Assembly: GCF_016820445.1 (NCBI RefSeq)
Contig: NZ_JADHDT010000007.1
Span: 1 to 64,000 of the forward strand
DNA: 64,000 nt
Reading direction: 5' to 3'
Source of the DNA: Sphingomonas beigongshangi
Lineage (GTDB): Bacteria > Pseudomonadota > Alphaproteobacteria > Sphingomonadales > Sphingomonadaceae
This document shows, piece after piece, positions 50,809 to 59,638 of this stretch. Position numbers and translations under genes: made by a program. Within the stretch, counting starts at the first letter, position 1; each line of letters starts with the position of its first letter. The notes under the pieces are model-generated. The model was not told the origin of the DNA and did not search any database. It was given only the letters and a program-made list of their open reading frames with translations.

Positions 50809-53094
50809 ATGCGCTTATGGATGCTGGGAATGGCGCTGGCATCGGTCGCGACGGGCGGCATGAGTCCTGACGCCGCCGCGCAGGCCGGGCAGGCCGGGCA
50901 GGCCGCACCCGTCGTGGCGCCGGCCCTGACGCTGGCGCGCGTCTTCGGCAGCCCCGACCTATCCGGCACGCCGCCGCGCCTGCTGCGCCTCTCGCCGGAC
51001 GGCAGCCTGATCACCTTCCTGCGCGCCCGCGCCGACGAGCGCGACCGCACCGACCTATGGGCGCGCGATACGCGCACCGGCGCGGAGCGGATGCTCGTCG
51101 ACAGCCGCAAGGTCGGCAGCGGTGCCGAACTGTCCGAAGCCGAGAAGATGCAGCGCGAACGCGAACGTATCGGCGGATCGAAGGGCATCGTCGCCTATGA
51201 CTTCGCGCCCGACGGCAAGTCGGTGCTCGTGCCGCTCGACGGCGATCTCTATCTGGCCGGTCTCGACGGCACGGTGCGGCGGCTGACCGACGCGCCGGGC
51301 GGGGCGCTCAACCCGATCGTTTCGCCGCGGGGCGGCTTCGTCAGCTTCGTGCGCGGCCAGAACCTCTGGGTACAGTCGCTGGCCGGCGGCCCGGCGCGCG
51401 CGATCACGACGGGCGGCGGGGGGACCGTGCACTTCGGCGAGGCGGAGTTCGTCGCGCAGGAGGAGATGCACCGCCGTACCGGCTATTGGTGGAGCCCCGA
51501 CGAAAGATTCGTCGCCGTCGAGCGCTTCGACGAGGCGCCCGTCCATATCGCGACCCGGGCGTCGATCGGCGCGACCGGCACCAGCATCTACCAGCAGCGC
51601 TATCCGGCGGCGGGAACGCCCAACGTCCTGGTCGATCTCTACGTGATGCGACCGGATGGTACGGGACGGGTCAAGGTCGACCTCGGCGCCGATCCGGACA
51701 TCTATCTCGCGCGCGTCGACTGGGCGGCGGATGGGGCGACGCTGCTGGTCCAGCGCCAGAGCCGCGACCAGAAGACGCTGGACATGCTCGCCGTCGATCC
51801 CGCGACGGGTAAGGCGCGCGTCCTGTTCACCGAGCGCGCGCCGGACAGGAGCTGGATCAACCTTTCCGACGCCTATCGCCCCTTGGCGGACGGCAGCATG
51901 ATCTGGCGGTCGGAGCGCGACGGCTTCGGCCATCTGTATCGCTGGCAACCGGACGGACGGTGGACGCAGCTGACCAAGGGGCCGTGGGTGGTCACCGCGC
52001 TGGTCGGGGTCGACGAGGGCAGGGGGCGGCTCTATTTCACCGCCAACAAGGACGACGTGCTGGAGCAGCAGCTCTATGCGGTCGACTATATGCGGCCCGG
52101 GCCGGTCACGCGCCTGACCGAGCGCGGATGGACCCACGCAGCGACGATGGATGCGGCGGCCAGCCGCGTCATCGTCCAGCGATCCAATCCCTCGCAGCCG
52201 CCGCAGGTCTATCTGGCCGGCAGCGACGGCAAGCGGCTTGCCTGGATCGACGAGAATGCGCTGGTCGATGGCCATCCCTATCACCCCTATCTCGCGCGGC
52301 ACCGGCCGACGCAATTCGGCACGATCAAGGCCGCCGACGGGTCGGTGCTGCACTGGGAGATGATCACGCCGCCGCTGGAGCCGGGCAGACGCTACCCCGT
52401 GTTCTTCCAGCATTACGGCGGCCCCGGCAGCCAGACGGTGACGCGCGGCTGGCAGGGCGCGCTGCCGCAATATCTGGTCGAGCGCGGCTATATCTTCTTC
52501 CAGATCGACAATCGCGGTTCGCCCAATCGCGGGCGGGCGTTCGAGAACCAGATCTACCATGCGATGGGCAGCGTCGAGGTAGAGGACCAGCTGGCAGGCG
52601 CCAACTATCTGAAGACGCTGCCGTTCGTCGATCCGTCCAGGATCGCGACCTATGGCTGGTCGTACGGCGGATACATGTCGCTGAAGATGCTCGAGACGAC
52701 GCCAGGCGTCTATGCCGCGGCGGTGGCGGGGGCGCCCGTCACCGATTGGCAATTGTACGACACGCACTATACCGAACGCTATATGGGCGATCCGACGAGG
52801 GACGCGAAGGCCTATGCCGCGGCCGCCGCGGTCGCGGATGCGCCGAAGATCCGGGAGCCGTTGCTGCTGCTGCACGGCATGGCGGACGACAACGTCTTCC
52901 TCGACAATTCGACGCGGTTCGCCGCGAGGATGCAGACGAGCGACACGCCGTTCGAGATGATGTTCTACCCGGGCCAGACGCACCGCGTCGGGGGGGCCGG
53001 CGTGAGCGACCATCTGTGGACGACGATCCTCGACTTCCTCGACAGGACCGTCAAGAACCGACCCGCGGTCCAGCAGGCGCAGCCGCCGCGCTGA
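50809..53094 (+). CDS. S9 family peptidase, dipeptidyl peptidase IV-like
   Basis: A 761-residue exported serine peptidase. A signal peptide (LWMLGMALASVATGGMSPDA) is followed by a beta-propeller (RLLRLSPDGSLITFLRAR; YDFAPDGKSVLVPLDG; YWWSPDERFVAVERFDE) and a C-terminal alpha/beta-hydrolase with triad Ser618 in YGWSYGGYMS, Asp693 in GMADDNVF and His725 in QTHRVGG. It probably removes X-Pro dipeptides from peptide N-termini in the periplasm. GGAGG lies 5 bases before the ATG at 50809; the longer frame to 50659 is less likely. Confidence 0.94.
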   Translation: MRLWMLGMALASVATGGMSPDAAAQAGQAGQAAPVVAPALTLARVFGSPDLSGTPPRLLRLSPDGSLITFLRARADERDRTDLWARDTRTGAERMLVDSRKVGSGAELSEAEKMQRERERIGGSKGIVAYDFAPDGKSVLVPLDGDLYLAGLDGTVRRLTDAPGGALNPIVSPRGGFVSFVRGQNLWVQSLAGGPARAITTGGGGTVHFGEAEFVAQEEMHRRTGYWWSPDERFVAVERFDEAPVHIATRASIGATGTSIYQQRYPAAGTPNVLVDLYVMRPDGTGRVKVDLGADPDIYLARVDWAADGATLLVQRQSRDQKTLDMLAVDPATGKARVLFTERAPDRSWINLSDAYRPLADGSMIWRSERDGFGHLYRWQPDGRWTQLTKGPWVVTALVGVDEGRGRLYFTANKDDVLEQQLYAVDYMRPGPVTRLTERGWTHAATMDAAASRVIVQRSNPSQPPQVYLAGSDGKRLAWIDENALVDGHPYHPYLARHRPTQFGTIKAADGSVLHWEMITPPLEPGRRYPVFFQHYGGPGSQTVTRGWQGALPQYLVERGYIFFQIDNRGSPNRGRAFENQIYHAMGSVEVEDQLAGANYLKTLPFVDPSRIATYGWSYGGYMSLKMLETTPGVYAAAVAGAPVTDWQLYDTHYTERYMGDPTRDAKAYAAAAAVADAPKIREPLLLLHGMADDNVFLDNSTRFAARMQTSDTPFEMMFYPGQTHRVGGAGVSDHLWTTILDFLDRTVKNRPAVQQAQPPR

Positions 53095-53133
53095 GCCGGG
53101 CGTTACGCCATCGCCAAGAAAGGTCTTCGACGC

Positions 53134-53892
53134 ATGATCCTCCTCGCCCTTGCCGCCGCCGTATCGGGAACCTGTGGCCTGTCGCAGCCTCAGGCGTGCG
53201 CGACGACCGCGGACCTGCTCGCCGCGCCGGGTGTCGTCGAGGGTATCCGCGCCGCGACCGCGGGGCAGCGCGCCAACCTGCTCCGCGACGGCCTGCCACC
53301 CGTGGCGGAGCAGGCGCTCGCGGTTCTCGGCGGGCCGGGGGACAAGCCGCGGGAGATCGCCGGCGGCTGGCTGTTCACCGCCTGTCGCAAGGATGCCTGC
53401 GGAGAGAAGGGGGCGCTGATCGTCGCGGGCGGCAAGGTCGTCGCGGTCGGCGTGGTCCATGGCGCCTGTGCGGTCGAGCGGCAGCGGCCGGGCTGCGCGC
53501 GACGCCTGTCGCTGTCGCTCTATGGCGGCGACCCGGTGGTCCGCTACCGCCGGGCGGTCGCCGACTGGGCGGATGCGGTCAGCGACGCCGGGCGTCTTCC
53601 GGTCTACGACGATGGGGTGAACGAGCCAGTCGTGACGCTCCAGGGCGATTTCGACGGCGATCGCCTGCCCGACACGGCGGCACTCGTCGGGGTCGCGGCG
53701 GGGATGGGATATCGGCTGGTCGTGCAGCGCGGCGCCGATCCCGATCACCGTGCCGTCGTGGCGCAGCAGATCGCCGATCCATCGGGCTTCGACCTGGCGC
53801 AGGGCGACGGCGGCACGCTGCGGTTCGGACGGGATGCGGGGCAGGTCGCACGCTGGGTGGGCGATCGCTACGTCGTCGCGCCCGCGCGGTGA
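53134..53892 (+). CDS. Unknown exported protein
   Basis: A 252-residue protein with a short signal peptide (MILLALAAAVSGTCG). Five further cysteines in the first half (QACATT, TACRKDACGEKG, HGACAVE, PGCARR) suggest disulfides. A segment DFDGDRLPDTAALVG in the second half looks like a calcium-binding FG-GAP-type repeat. No named family recognised. It lies 39 bases after the S9 peptidase and overlaps modA if that gene begins at GTG 53889. Confidence 0.75.
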   Translation: MILLALAAAVSGTCGLSQPQACATTADLLAAPGVVEGIRAATAGQRANLLRDGLPPVAEQALAVLGGPGDKPREIAGGWLFTACRKDACGEKGALIVAGGKVVAVGVVHGACAVERQRPGCARRLSLSLYGGDPVVRYRRAVADWADAVSDAGRLPVYDDGVNEPVVTLQGDFDGDRLPDTAALVGVAAGMGYRLVVQRGADPDHRAVVAQQIADPSGFDLAQGDGGTLRFGRDAGQVARWVGDRYVVAPAR

Positions 53893-53897
53893 GCCTG

Positions 53898-54671
53898 ATG
53901 ATGCGGATCGGCATCGTCGCGCGCGCCATCGCCGCCATCGCGGCGCTGGTGTGCGCACGCAGCGGCGCGGCGGCGGAACGGGCCGGACCGCTGGTGCTGG
54001 CGGCGGCCAGCCTGCAGGAGTCGATGACGGCGGCGGCGGACGCCTGGGCGGAACGGGGGCATCCGAGGCCCGTGATCAGTTTCGCCGCCTCGTCCGCCCT
54101 CGCGCGGCAGGCGGAGGCGGGGGCCAGGGCGGATCTGTTCGTCTCGGCCGATCAACAATGGATGGATGCGCTCGCGGCAAAGCGGCTGATCGTCCCGCAG
54201 AGCCGCGCCACCTTCCTGGGCAACCGGCTGGTGATCGTCGCGGCGAGGGGAACGACGGTCCGCATCCCGCTCGGACGCGCCGCGCTCGCCAGGATTCTCG
54301 CGGCGGGACCGCTCGCCATGGCCGACACGCCCGTGCCCGCGGGTCGCTATGGCGAGGCGGCGTTGCGCAAGCTCGGCGTCTGGGACGCGGTCGCGGCCAA
54401 GGTGGTGCGCGGCGACAGCGTGCGCGCGGCGCTGACCCTTGTCGAGCGCGGCGCGGCGCCGCTCGGCATCGTCTATGCCACCGACGCCAAGGCCGCGCCG
54501 ACCGTGCGGGTCGCCGGCGTCTTTCCGGCGTCGAGCTATCCGCCGATCACCTATCCCGTCACCCGGCTGCGGGCGTCGACGCATCCCGATGCCGAAGCCT
54601 TCCGCCGCTTCCTGATCGGCAGCGAGGGGCGCGCGATCTTCCACCGCTTCGGCTTCGTCGATCCGCGGTGA
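53898..54671 (+). CDS. modA: Molybdate ABC transporter substrate-binding protein
   Basis: Periplasmic molybdate receptor of about 257 residues with a signal peptide (IVARAIAAIAALVCARSGAA). The ligand-binding pattern is present: LVLAAASLQESM, ISFAASSALARQAEAGARAD, LFVSADQQWMD, and MADTPVPAGRYGEAALRKLG. The start may be ATG 53898 or a GTG at 53889 that overlaps the preceding stop (GTGA). modB follows after about 85 bases. Confidence 0.93.
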   Translation: MMRIGIVARAIAAIAALVCARSGAAAERAGPLVLAAASLQESMTAAADAWAERGHPRPVISFAASSALARQAEAGARADLFVSADQQWMDALAAKRLIVPQSRATFLGNRLVIVAARGTTVRIPLGRAALARILAAGPLAMADTPVPAGRYGEAALRKLGVWDAVAAKVVRGDSVRAALTLVERGAAPLGIVYATDAKAAPTVRVAGVFPASSYPPITYPVTRLRASTHPDAEAFRRFLIGSEGRAIFHRFGFVDPR

Positions 54672-54756
54672 GGCCTTCGTTCCCATTGAGGTGTCGGACG
54701 GCCGGCCGTCGTCGAGGGCGACGAAACGAGGGGCGCGTGCGGAGGCGGCAGGCCGC

Positions 54757-55446
54757 ATGCTGACGCCGGAAGAATGGGCGATCGTCGGCCTGTCGCTCAA
54801 GGTGGGCGGCACCGCCATCGTCGTGACGTTGCCGATCGCATTCGCTCTCGCCTGGCTGCTTGCCCGCGTGCGCTTTCCGGGCAAGGTGCTGCTCGACGCG
54901 GTCGTGCACCTGCCGCTCGTCGTGCCGCCGGTGGTCACGGGGTGGGCGCTGCTGCTCGCCTTCGCGCCGGCAGGCCCGCTCGGTGCGCCGCTCCTGCGCC
55001 TGTTCGGGGCGAGCGTGCTGTTCCGCTGGACGGGCGCCGCGATCGCGGCGGCGGTGATGGCGCTGCCGCTGATGGTGAGGGCGATGCGCCTGTCGATCGA
55101 GGCGGTCGATCGCCGGCTGGAAAGCGCGGCGCGGACGCTGGGTGCCGGGCCGGGCCGGGTCTTCTGGACGATCACGCTGCCGCTGAGCCTGCCCGGGGTG
55201 CTCGCCGGCGCCGTGCTCGGGTTCGCGCGCTCGATCGGCGAGTTCGGCGCGACGATCACCTTCGTCTCCAACGTGCCCGGCCAGACGCAGACGCTTCCGC
55301 TCGCCATCTACTCGGCGCTGCAACAGCCCGGGGGGGACGCGATGGTCTGGCGCCTGTCGGGGATCGCCATCCTGCTGAGCCTGGTGGCGCTCATCCTGTC
55401 GGAGAGTCTCGCGCGGCGGGTGCGGCGGGGTCTCCATGTCCTTTGA
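54757..55446 (+). CDS. modB: Molybdate ABC transporter permease
   Basis: Inner-membrane permease of 229 residues with about five helices, the N-terminal TPEEWAIVGLSLKVGGTAIV, the ATPase-coupling EAA-type loop (ESAARTLGAGPGRVFWTITL) and ARSIGEFGATITFVSN, all typical of ModB. GGAGGCGG stands upstream of the ATG at 54757; a longer frame begins at 54691. Its end overlaps modC by 11 bases. Confidence 0.94.
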   Translation: MLTPEEWAIVGLSLKVGGTAIVVTLPIAFALAWLLARVRFPGKVLLDAVVHLPLVVPPVVTGWALLLAFAPAGPLGAPLLRLFGASVLFRWTGAAIAAAVMALPLMVRAMRLSIEAVDRRLESAARTLGAGPGRVFWTITLPLSLPGVLAGAVLGFARSIGEFGATITFVSNVPGQTQTLPLAIYSALQQPGGDAMVWRLSGIAILLSLVALILSESLARRVRRGLHVL

Positions 55447-56062
55447 CATCGCGATCGAACGGCGCCTGGGCGATACGGACATAGCGCTCGCCCTGACCGC
55501 GGGGGCAGGCCTGACGGTGCTGTTCGGGCCATCCGGGGCCGGCAAGACGAGCGTGCTCAACATGGTGGCCGGCCTGCTGCGGCCCGATCGCGGACGGATC
55601 GCGGTGGGCGGGCGCCTGCTGTTCGACGCGGCGGCGGGGATCGACGTGCCGACCCAGGCTCGCCGCGCGGGCTATGTCTTCCAGGAGCCGCGATTGTTTC
55701 CGCATCGCCGGGTCCGCGCCAATCTGATGTACGGTGCGCCGGCGACGGCGACGCTGGACGATGTCGTCGCGATGCTGGGCATCGGCCAGTTGCTCGATCG
55801 CTGGCCGCGCACCCTGTCGGGTGGTGAGGCACGCCGCGTCGCGATCGGGCGGGCGCTGCTCAGCGATCCGGCGTTCCTGCTGCTAGACGAGCCGCTCTCG
55901 TCGCTTGATCGGCCACGCCGCGAGGAAATCATGGTGGCGATCGAGCGCGTGCGGGACGACGTCGGCCTGCCGATCCTGATGGTCACGCACGATCCGGAGG
56001 AGGCTAGCCGCCTCGCGACGCGGATCGTACGGATCGATGATCCTTCCCCGGCATGTCCATGA
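55436..56062 (+). CDS. modC: Molybdate ABC transporter ATPase, short form
   Basis: The energising ATPase, with Walker A LFGPSGAGKTSVLNMVAG, signature TLSGGEARRVAIGRALL, Walker B FLLLDEPLSSLDRP and switch His in LMVTHDPEEA. At 208 residues it lacks the C-terminal TOBE/Mop domain that binds molybdate in E. coli ModC (352 residues). Its last 59 bases overlap the end of the convergent histidine kinase gene. Confidence 0.92.
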   Translation: MSFDIAIERRLGDTDIALALTAGAGLTVLFGPSGAGKTSVLNMVAGLLRPDRGRIAVGGRLLFDAAAGIDVPTQARRAGYVFQEPRLFPHRRVRANLMYGAPATATLDDVVAMLGIGQLLDRWPRTLSGGEARRVAIGRALLSDPAFLLLDEPLSSLDRPRREEIMVAIERVRDDVGLPILMVTHDPEEASRLATRIVRIDDPSPACP

Positions 56063-57959
56063 AGGCCGCGGTCGTGTGCGAGACCGGGACGGCGATCGTG
56101 CAATGCACGCCGTCCGGGGTAAGCGCGAAACTGGTCCGGGCGTCGAGCTGATAGGGAAGCGCGCGTTCGATCAGTTCGCGGCCGTGCCCCCAGCGGTCGC
56201 CCTGCTGCGCACCTTCATTCCGCACGTTGCTTTCCCGCCAGTCGACCCACAGCATGGGTCGATCCTCGTCCGCTGCCCGTTCCACCCACCAGCGGATCGC
56301 CAGCGTCGCCTGCGCCTGTCCGAGCGCCCCATATTTCACCGCGTTGGTCGCCAGCTCGTGCAGGGCCATCGCGAGCGTCTGGACGCTTGGGGAGCGGAGA
56401 CGGACGTCCATCGGACCATCCAGCGTCACCCGCTCGGGACCACCGTCCATCGCCGCGATCTCCGTCCGGATCAGCTCGTCGAAGGTCACGCGGCCATAGT
56501 CGTCGAGACGGGAGAGCAATTGTTGCGCGCGCGCCAGCGCGTCGAGCCGGTGCCAGAAGCGCGCCCTGAAGTCGTCGAGATCGACGCTGGTCTCCAATGT
56601 CTTCTGCGTCATGGAGCGTACGACCCCCATGAGATTGCGCGTCCGATGCTGCAGCTCGGCGACAAGGATCTGCTGGCGGTCCTTCAGCGCGCGCAGTTCG
56701 TGGACGTCGGTCGACGTGCCGAGCCATTCGATGATGGTGCCGTCGGCGTCGCGCACCGGTGTCGCCCGGGTCTGGAACCAGCGATACTCGCCGCTCGCGG
56801 CGTGGCGCAGACGTCCCGCCATCGCCAGGCTGCCGCTCGCCGCCGCTTTTTCCCATAACGCGCGCGCATCGTCGCGATCCTCCGGGTGCACCGCATCGAG
56901 CCATCCCATGTCGAGGCTGTCCGCGCAGGACTGGCCGGTGAATGCGGTCCACTGGGGGCTGGCCCATGTCCACAGGCCACCTTCCCTGGCGCGCCACACG
57001 AGCTGCGGAATCCCTTCGACCAGGCTGCGAAAGCGGGATTCGCTGGCCCGCAACGCCTCCGCACCGCGCTTCATCGCATCGACGTCGTGGACGACGGTGA
57101 TCTGCCCCTGCGGCCGGCGCTCGGCGTCCATGAGCGGGACGGTGGCGACCCGCACCCAGACGCGGCGACCATCATCCTCGGTGTAGAGCATCTCCGTGCC
57201 GGGCAGCACGCTCTCGCCGCGCAGCGCCCGGGCACCGGGGAAATCCCGCACGTCGATCGGCCGTCCCTCCGCGTCCCAGCCCTGCCATCGTCCCTGTCGT
57301 TCGGGATCGCGCGACGGCATGGTCTCCGTAGGCAGGAAATGCCGCATCACCGCATTGCATTGTTCCAGCTCGCCGTCGGGTCGCACCACGGCGACGCCAA
57401 CCGGCAGCACCTCCAGGATCACGCGCTGCTGCGCCTCGCGCTTGCGCAGGACGGCGAAGGCAGCGGCACGCTCGCGATCGGCGATGACGGTGGCGGTCGT
57501 TTCGAACGCGGTGACGAGGATACCCGCAGCGCGCGGCCCCGCGTCGCTGTCGATCAGCGGCGAGGTCGTTATGCTGAACCAGGCCTCCGCGTCCCGGCCG
57601 TCGCGATCGAGGCGGAGCGGTGCATCTGCCAGCGTCACCGTCTCTCCCGCGATCGCGCGCGTGAGGAGCGGTTCCGCCGGGCCCGCCGCTTCGGGCCAGT
57701 TGGTGAAGGCTGGTCGGCCAAGACTGTCCGGGTGGCGCTTGCCGAGGATCGGGATGCAGGCGTCGTTGTAAAGCTGGATCCGCTGGTCGCCCCACAGCAC
57801 CGCCATCGGCATCGCATGATGCAGCGCCAGCTGGACCGTGTCGCGCAACATGGCGGGCCAGCCGGCCACCGGACCGAGCGGCGTGGCGGACCAGTCGAAC
57901 GCCCTGATCCGCTCGGCCATAGCGCTGGAGCCAAGGGGCCATGGGGTGGTGCGGTCCAT
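56004..57959 (-). CDS. HWE family sensor histidine kinase with PAS domains
   Basis: A 651-residue soluble kinase. About three PAS-type domains fill residues 20-425 (PMAVLWGDQRIQLYNDACIP; LEVLPVGVAVVRPDGELEQC; LVEGIPQLVWRAREGGLWTW with HPEDRDDARALW). The HWE kinase core has phospho-acceptor His438 in AELQHRTRNLMGVV, the N box LHELATNAVKYGALG and the WRES segment. There is no membrane helix. I chose the ATG at 57959 after GGAAAGGG; another ATG lies at 57980. No response regulator is adjacent. HWE kinases often feed the general stress response or light signalling. Confidence 0.9.
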   Translation of the reverse strand: MDRTTPWPLGSSAMAERIRAFDWSATPLGPVAGWPAMLRDTVQLALHHAMPMAVLWGDQRIQLYNDACIPILGKRHPDSLGRPAFTNWPEAAGPAEPLLTRAIAGETVTLADAPLRLDRDGRDAEAWFSITTSPLIDSDAGPRAAGILVTAFETTATVIADRERAAAFAVLRKREAQQRVILEVLPVGVAVVRPDGELEQCNAVMRHFLPTETMPSRDPERQGRWQGWDAEGRPIDVRDFPGARALRGESVLPGTEMLYTEDDGRRVWVRVATVPLMDAERRPQGQITVVHDVDAMKRGAEALRASESRFRSLVEGIPQLVWRAREGGLWTWASPQWTAFTGQSCADSLDMGWLDAVHPEDRDDARALWEKAAASGSLAMAGRLRHAASGEYRWFQTRATPVRDADGTIIEWLGTSTDVHELRALKDRQQILVAELQHRTRNLMGVVRSMTQKTLETSVDLDDFRARFWHRLDALARAQQLLSRLDDYGRVTFDELIRTEIAAMDGGPERVTLDGPMDVRLRSPSVQTLAMALHELATNAVKYGALGQAQATLAIRWWVERAADEDRPMLWVDWRESNVRNEGAQQGDRWGHGRELIERALPYQLDARTSFALTPDGVHCTIAVPVSHTTAAFMDMPGKDHRSVRSASRGG

Positions 57960-58068
57960 CGCCTGCCCTTTCCGTTGCATGATGCCGTCCGCCTGTCGAA
58001 CGCAGGGCGGCCGACGTCGATCCGGATCGATCGGGCAGGGCGAAGGGCGGCGATGGTCGGCCGATACG

Positions 58069-58099
58069 AAAAGGGCGGCCCGTTGCCGGACCGCCCCTT
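58069..58099 (-). terminator. Intrinsic terminator after rpsI
   Basis: On the minus strand, AAGGGGCGG pairs with CCGCCCTT around a small loop with one bulge, then runs into TTTT-CGT. It lies about 29 bases after the rpsI stop. Confidence 0.75.
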
Positions 58100-58127
58100 C
58101 GCTTGGACCTTGGCCGAAGCCGCCGGA

Positions 58128-58676
58128 TCAGCGCTTCGAGAACTGGAAGCTGCGACGTGCCTTCGCACGGCCGTACTTCTTGCGCTCGACCGCGCGGCTG
58201 TCGCGGGTCAGGAAGCCCGCGCGCTTCACCGGCGTGCGCAGGATCGGCTCGTACTTGGTCAGCGCCTGGCTGATGCCATGCTTGACCGCGCCCGCCTGGC
58301 CCGAGAGGCCGCCGCCCTTGACGGTGCAGACGACGTCATACTGACCCTCGCGCTCGGTGATGCCGAACACCTGGTTGATGACGAGGCGCAGCGTCGGACG
58401 CGCGAAATAGACTTCCTGGTCGCGGCCGTTGATCGTGATCTTGCCGGTGCCGGGCTTCAGCCAGACGCGGGCGACCGCGTCCTTGCGGCGGCCGGTGGCA
58501 TAGGCGCGGCCGAACTTGTCGAGCTCCTGCGCACGCAGCGGCGCGGTCTGCGTCGGCTCGTTCAGCTCGCCGGCCAGATAGGCATCGGCGCGGGTGTCGG
58601 AATCGGCCTGGGCGGCATCGCGCTGCTGGTTCAGCGCGGCGCCGAGGTCGGCGAGGGACTGACGGTTGTCGGACAT
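58128..58676 (-). CDS. rpsI: 30S ribosomal protein S9
   Basis: Small-subunit protein whose C-terminal tail reaches the P-site tRNA. The core is standard: [48 protein letters not shown] and the basic end [18 protein letters not shown] 55-residue N-terminal extension ([20 protein letters not shown]) raises the length to 182 against 130 in E. coli; such extensions are usual in alphaproteobacteria. Its ATG shares one base with the rplM stop (TAATG). Confidence 0.97.
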   Translation of the reverse strand: MSDNRQSLADLGAALNQQRDAAQADSDTRADAYLAGELNEPTQTAPLRAQELDKFGRAYATGRRKDAVARVWLKPGTGKITINGRDQEVYFARPTLRLVINQVFGITEREGQYDVVCTVKGGGLSGQAGAVKHGISQALTKYEPILRTPVKRAGFLTRDSRAVERKKYGRAKARRSFQFSKR

Positions 58677-59155
58677 TATGCGCCCACCTTGTTCTTGCGG
58701 TTCATGCCCGCGATGTCGAGGACCTCGGGGTTCTGCGCTTCGTGCGGATGCTCGGCGCCCGAGAAGATGCGCAGGTTGCGCATCTGCTGACGGCCCAGCG
58801 GGCCGCGCGGGATCATGCGCTCGACGGCCTTTTCCAGCACGCGCTCGGGGAAGCGGCCTTCCAGTACCTTCGCGGCGGTGACGCCCTTGATACCGCCGGC
58901 GTAGCCGGTGTGCTTGTAATAGACCTTCTGCGCGGCCTTGTTGCCGGTGAAGCGGATCTTGTCGGCGTTGATGACGATGACGTTGTCACCGCAGTCGACG
59001 TGCGGGGTGAAGCTCGGCTTGTGCTTGCCGCGCAGAACGTTGGCGATGATCGTCGCAGCGCGACCGACCACGAGGTCGGTGGCGTCGACGATGTGCCACT
59101 TCTTCTCCACCTCGTGCGGCTTGGCCGCCTTGGTGGTCTTCATGAGCGCCTTCAT
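58676..59155 (-). CDS. rplM: 50S ribosomal protein L13
   Basis: Early-assembly large-subunit protein, 159 residues, with [52 protein letters not shown] and the [20 protein letters not shown] block. It is the first gene of the rplM-rpsI operon and overlaps rpsI by one base, which couples the two ribosomal proteins. Confidence 0.97.
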   Translation of the reverse strand: MKALMKTTKAAKPHEVEKKWHIVDATDLVVGRAATIIANVLRGKHKPSFTPHVDCGDNVIVINADKIRFTGNKAAQKVYYKHTGYAGGIKGVTAAKVLEGRFPERVLEKAVERMIPRGPLGRQQMRNLRIFSGAEHPHEAQNPEVLDIAGMNRKNKVGA

Positions 59156-59320
59156 GGCGTGACCTTTCCGGTTCGAAACGAAACGCGCCGCCCGAGAGAG
59201 GCGGCGCGAACGAGCGGGCTAATGCTGGAAGAGGTCGGCGAAGTCAAGCAAAGCGCGGGTTTCGCGACGGGTAAAATAATACCATGACGTCTGGTCGGCC
59301 TCGCCTGCGTGGTCGGTGCA

Positions 59321-59638
59321 TCACCCCGTCAGGCAATCCCGCACCCAGGCGGCGCCCGCTTCGTTCGTCTGGACGGTCCAATGCTCGATGGCAGGCAAGG
59401 TATAGCTGTGCAGCTCCGCAATCCGCGCGACGACCGCCTCCACCCGCTGCGGCAGCGTCTTGAACTGCGCGATCGCCTCCGCGCCGCTTTCGACCGCGCC
59501 CTCCCAGCGATAAACCGACAGGCACGGCCCCAACACGTTGGCGCAGGCGACGAGCCGCTCCTCCACCAGCCGGCCGCCGATGGCGCGCGCTTCCTCCTCG
59601 TCCGGAAAGGTCGCCTGGACGAGCGCGATGGCGTTCAT
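59321..59638 (-). CDS. cutA: CutA family divalent-cation tolerance protein
   Basis: A 105-residue trimeric ferredoxin-fold protein. It shows ALVQATFPDEEEARAIGGRL, RLVACANVLGPCLSVYRWEG and the LHSYTLPAIEHWTV segment. It was linked to copper tolerance in E. coli, though its exact role is unsettled. The ATG at 59638 overlaps the ctaA stop (ATGA), so the two are translated together. Confidence 0.93.
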   Translation of the reverse strand: MNAIALVQATFPDEEEARAIGGRLVEERLVACANVLGPCLSVYRWEGAVESGAEAIAQFKTLPQRVEAVVARIAELHSYTLPAIEHWTVQTNEAGAAWVRDCLTG

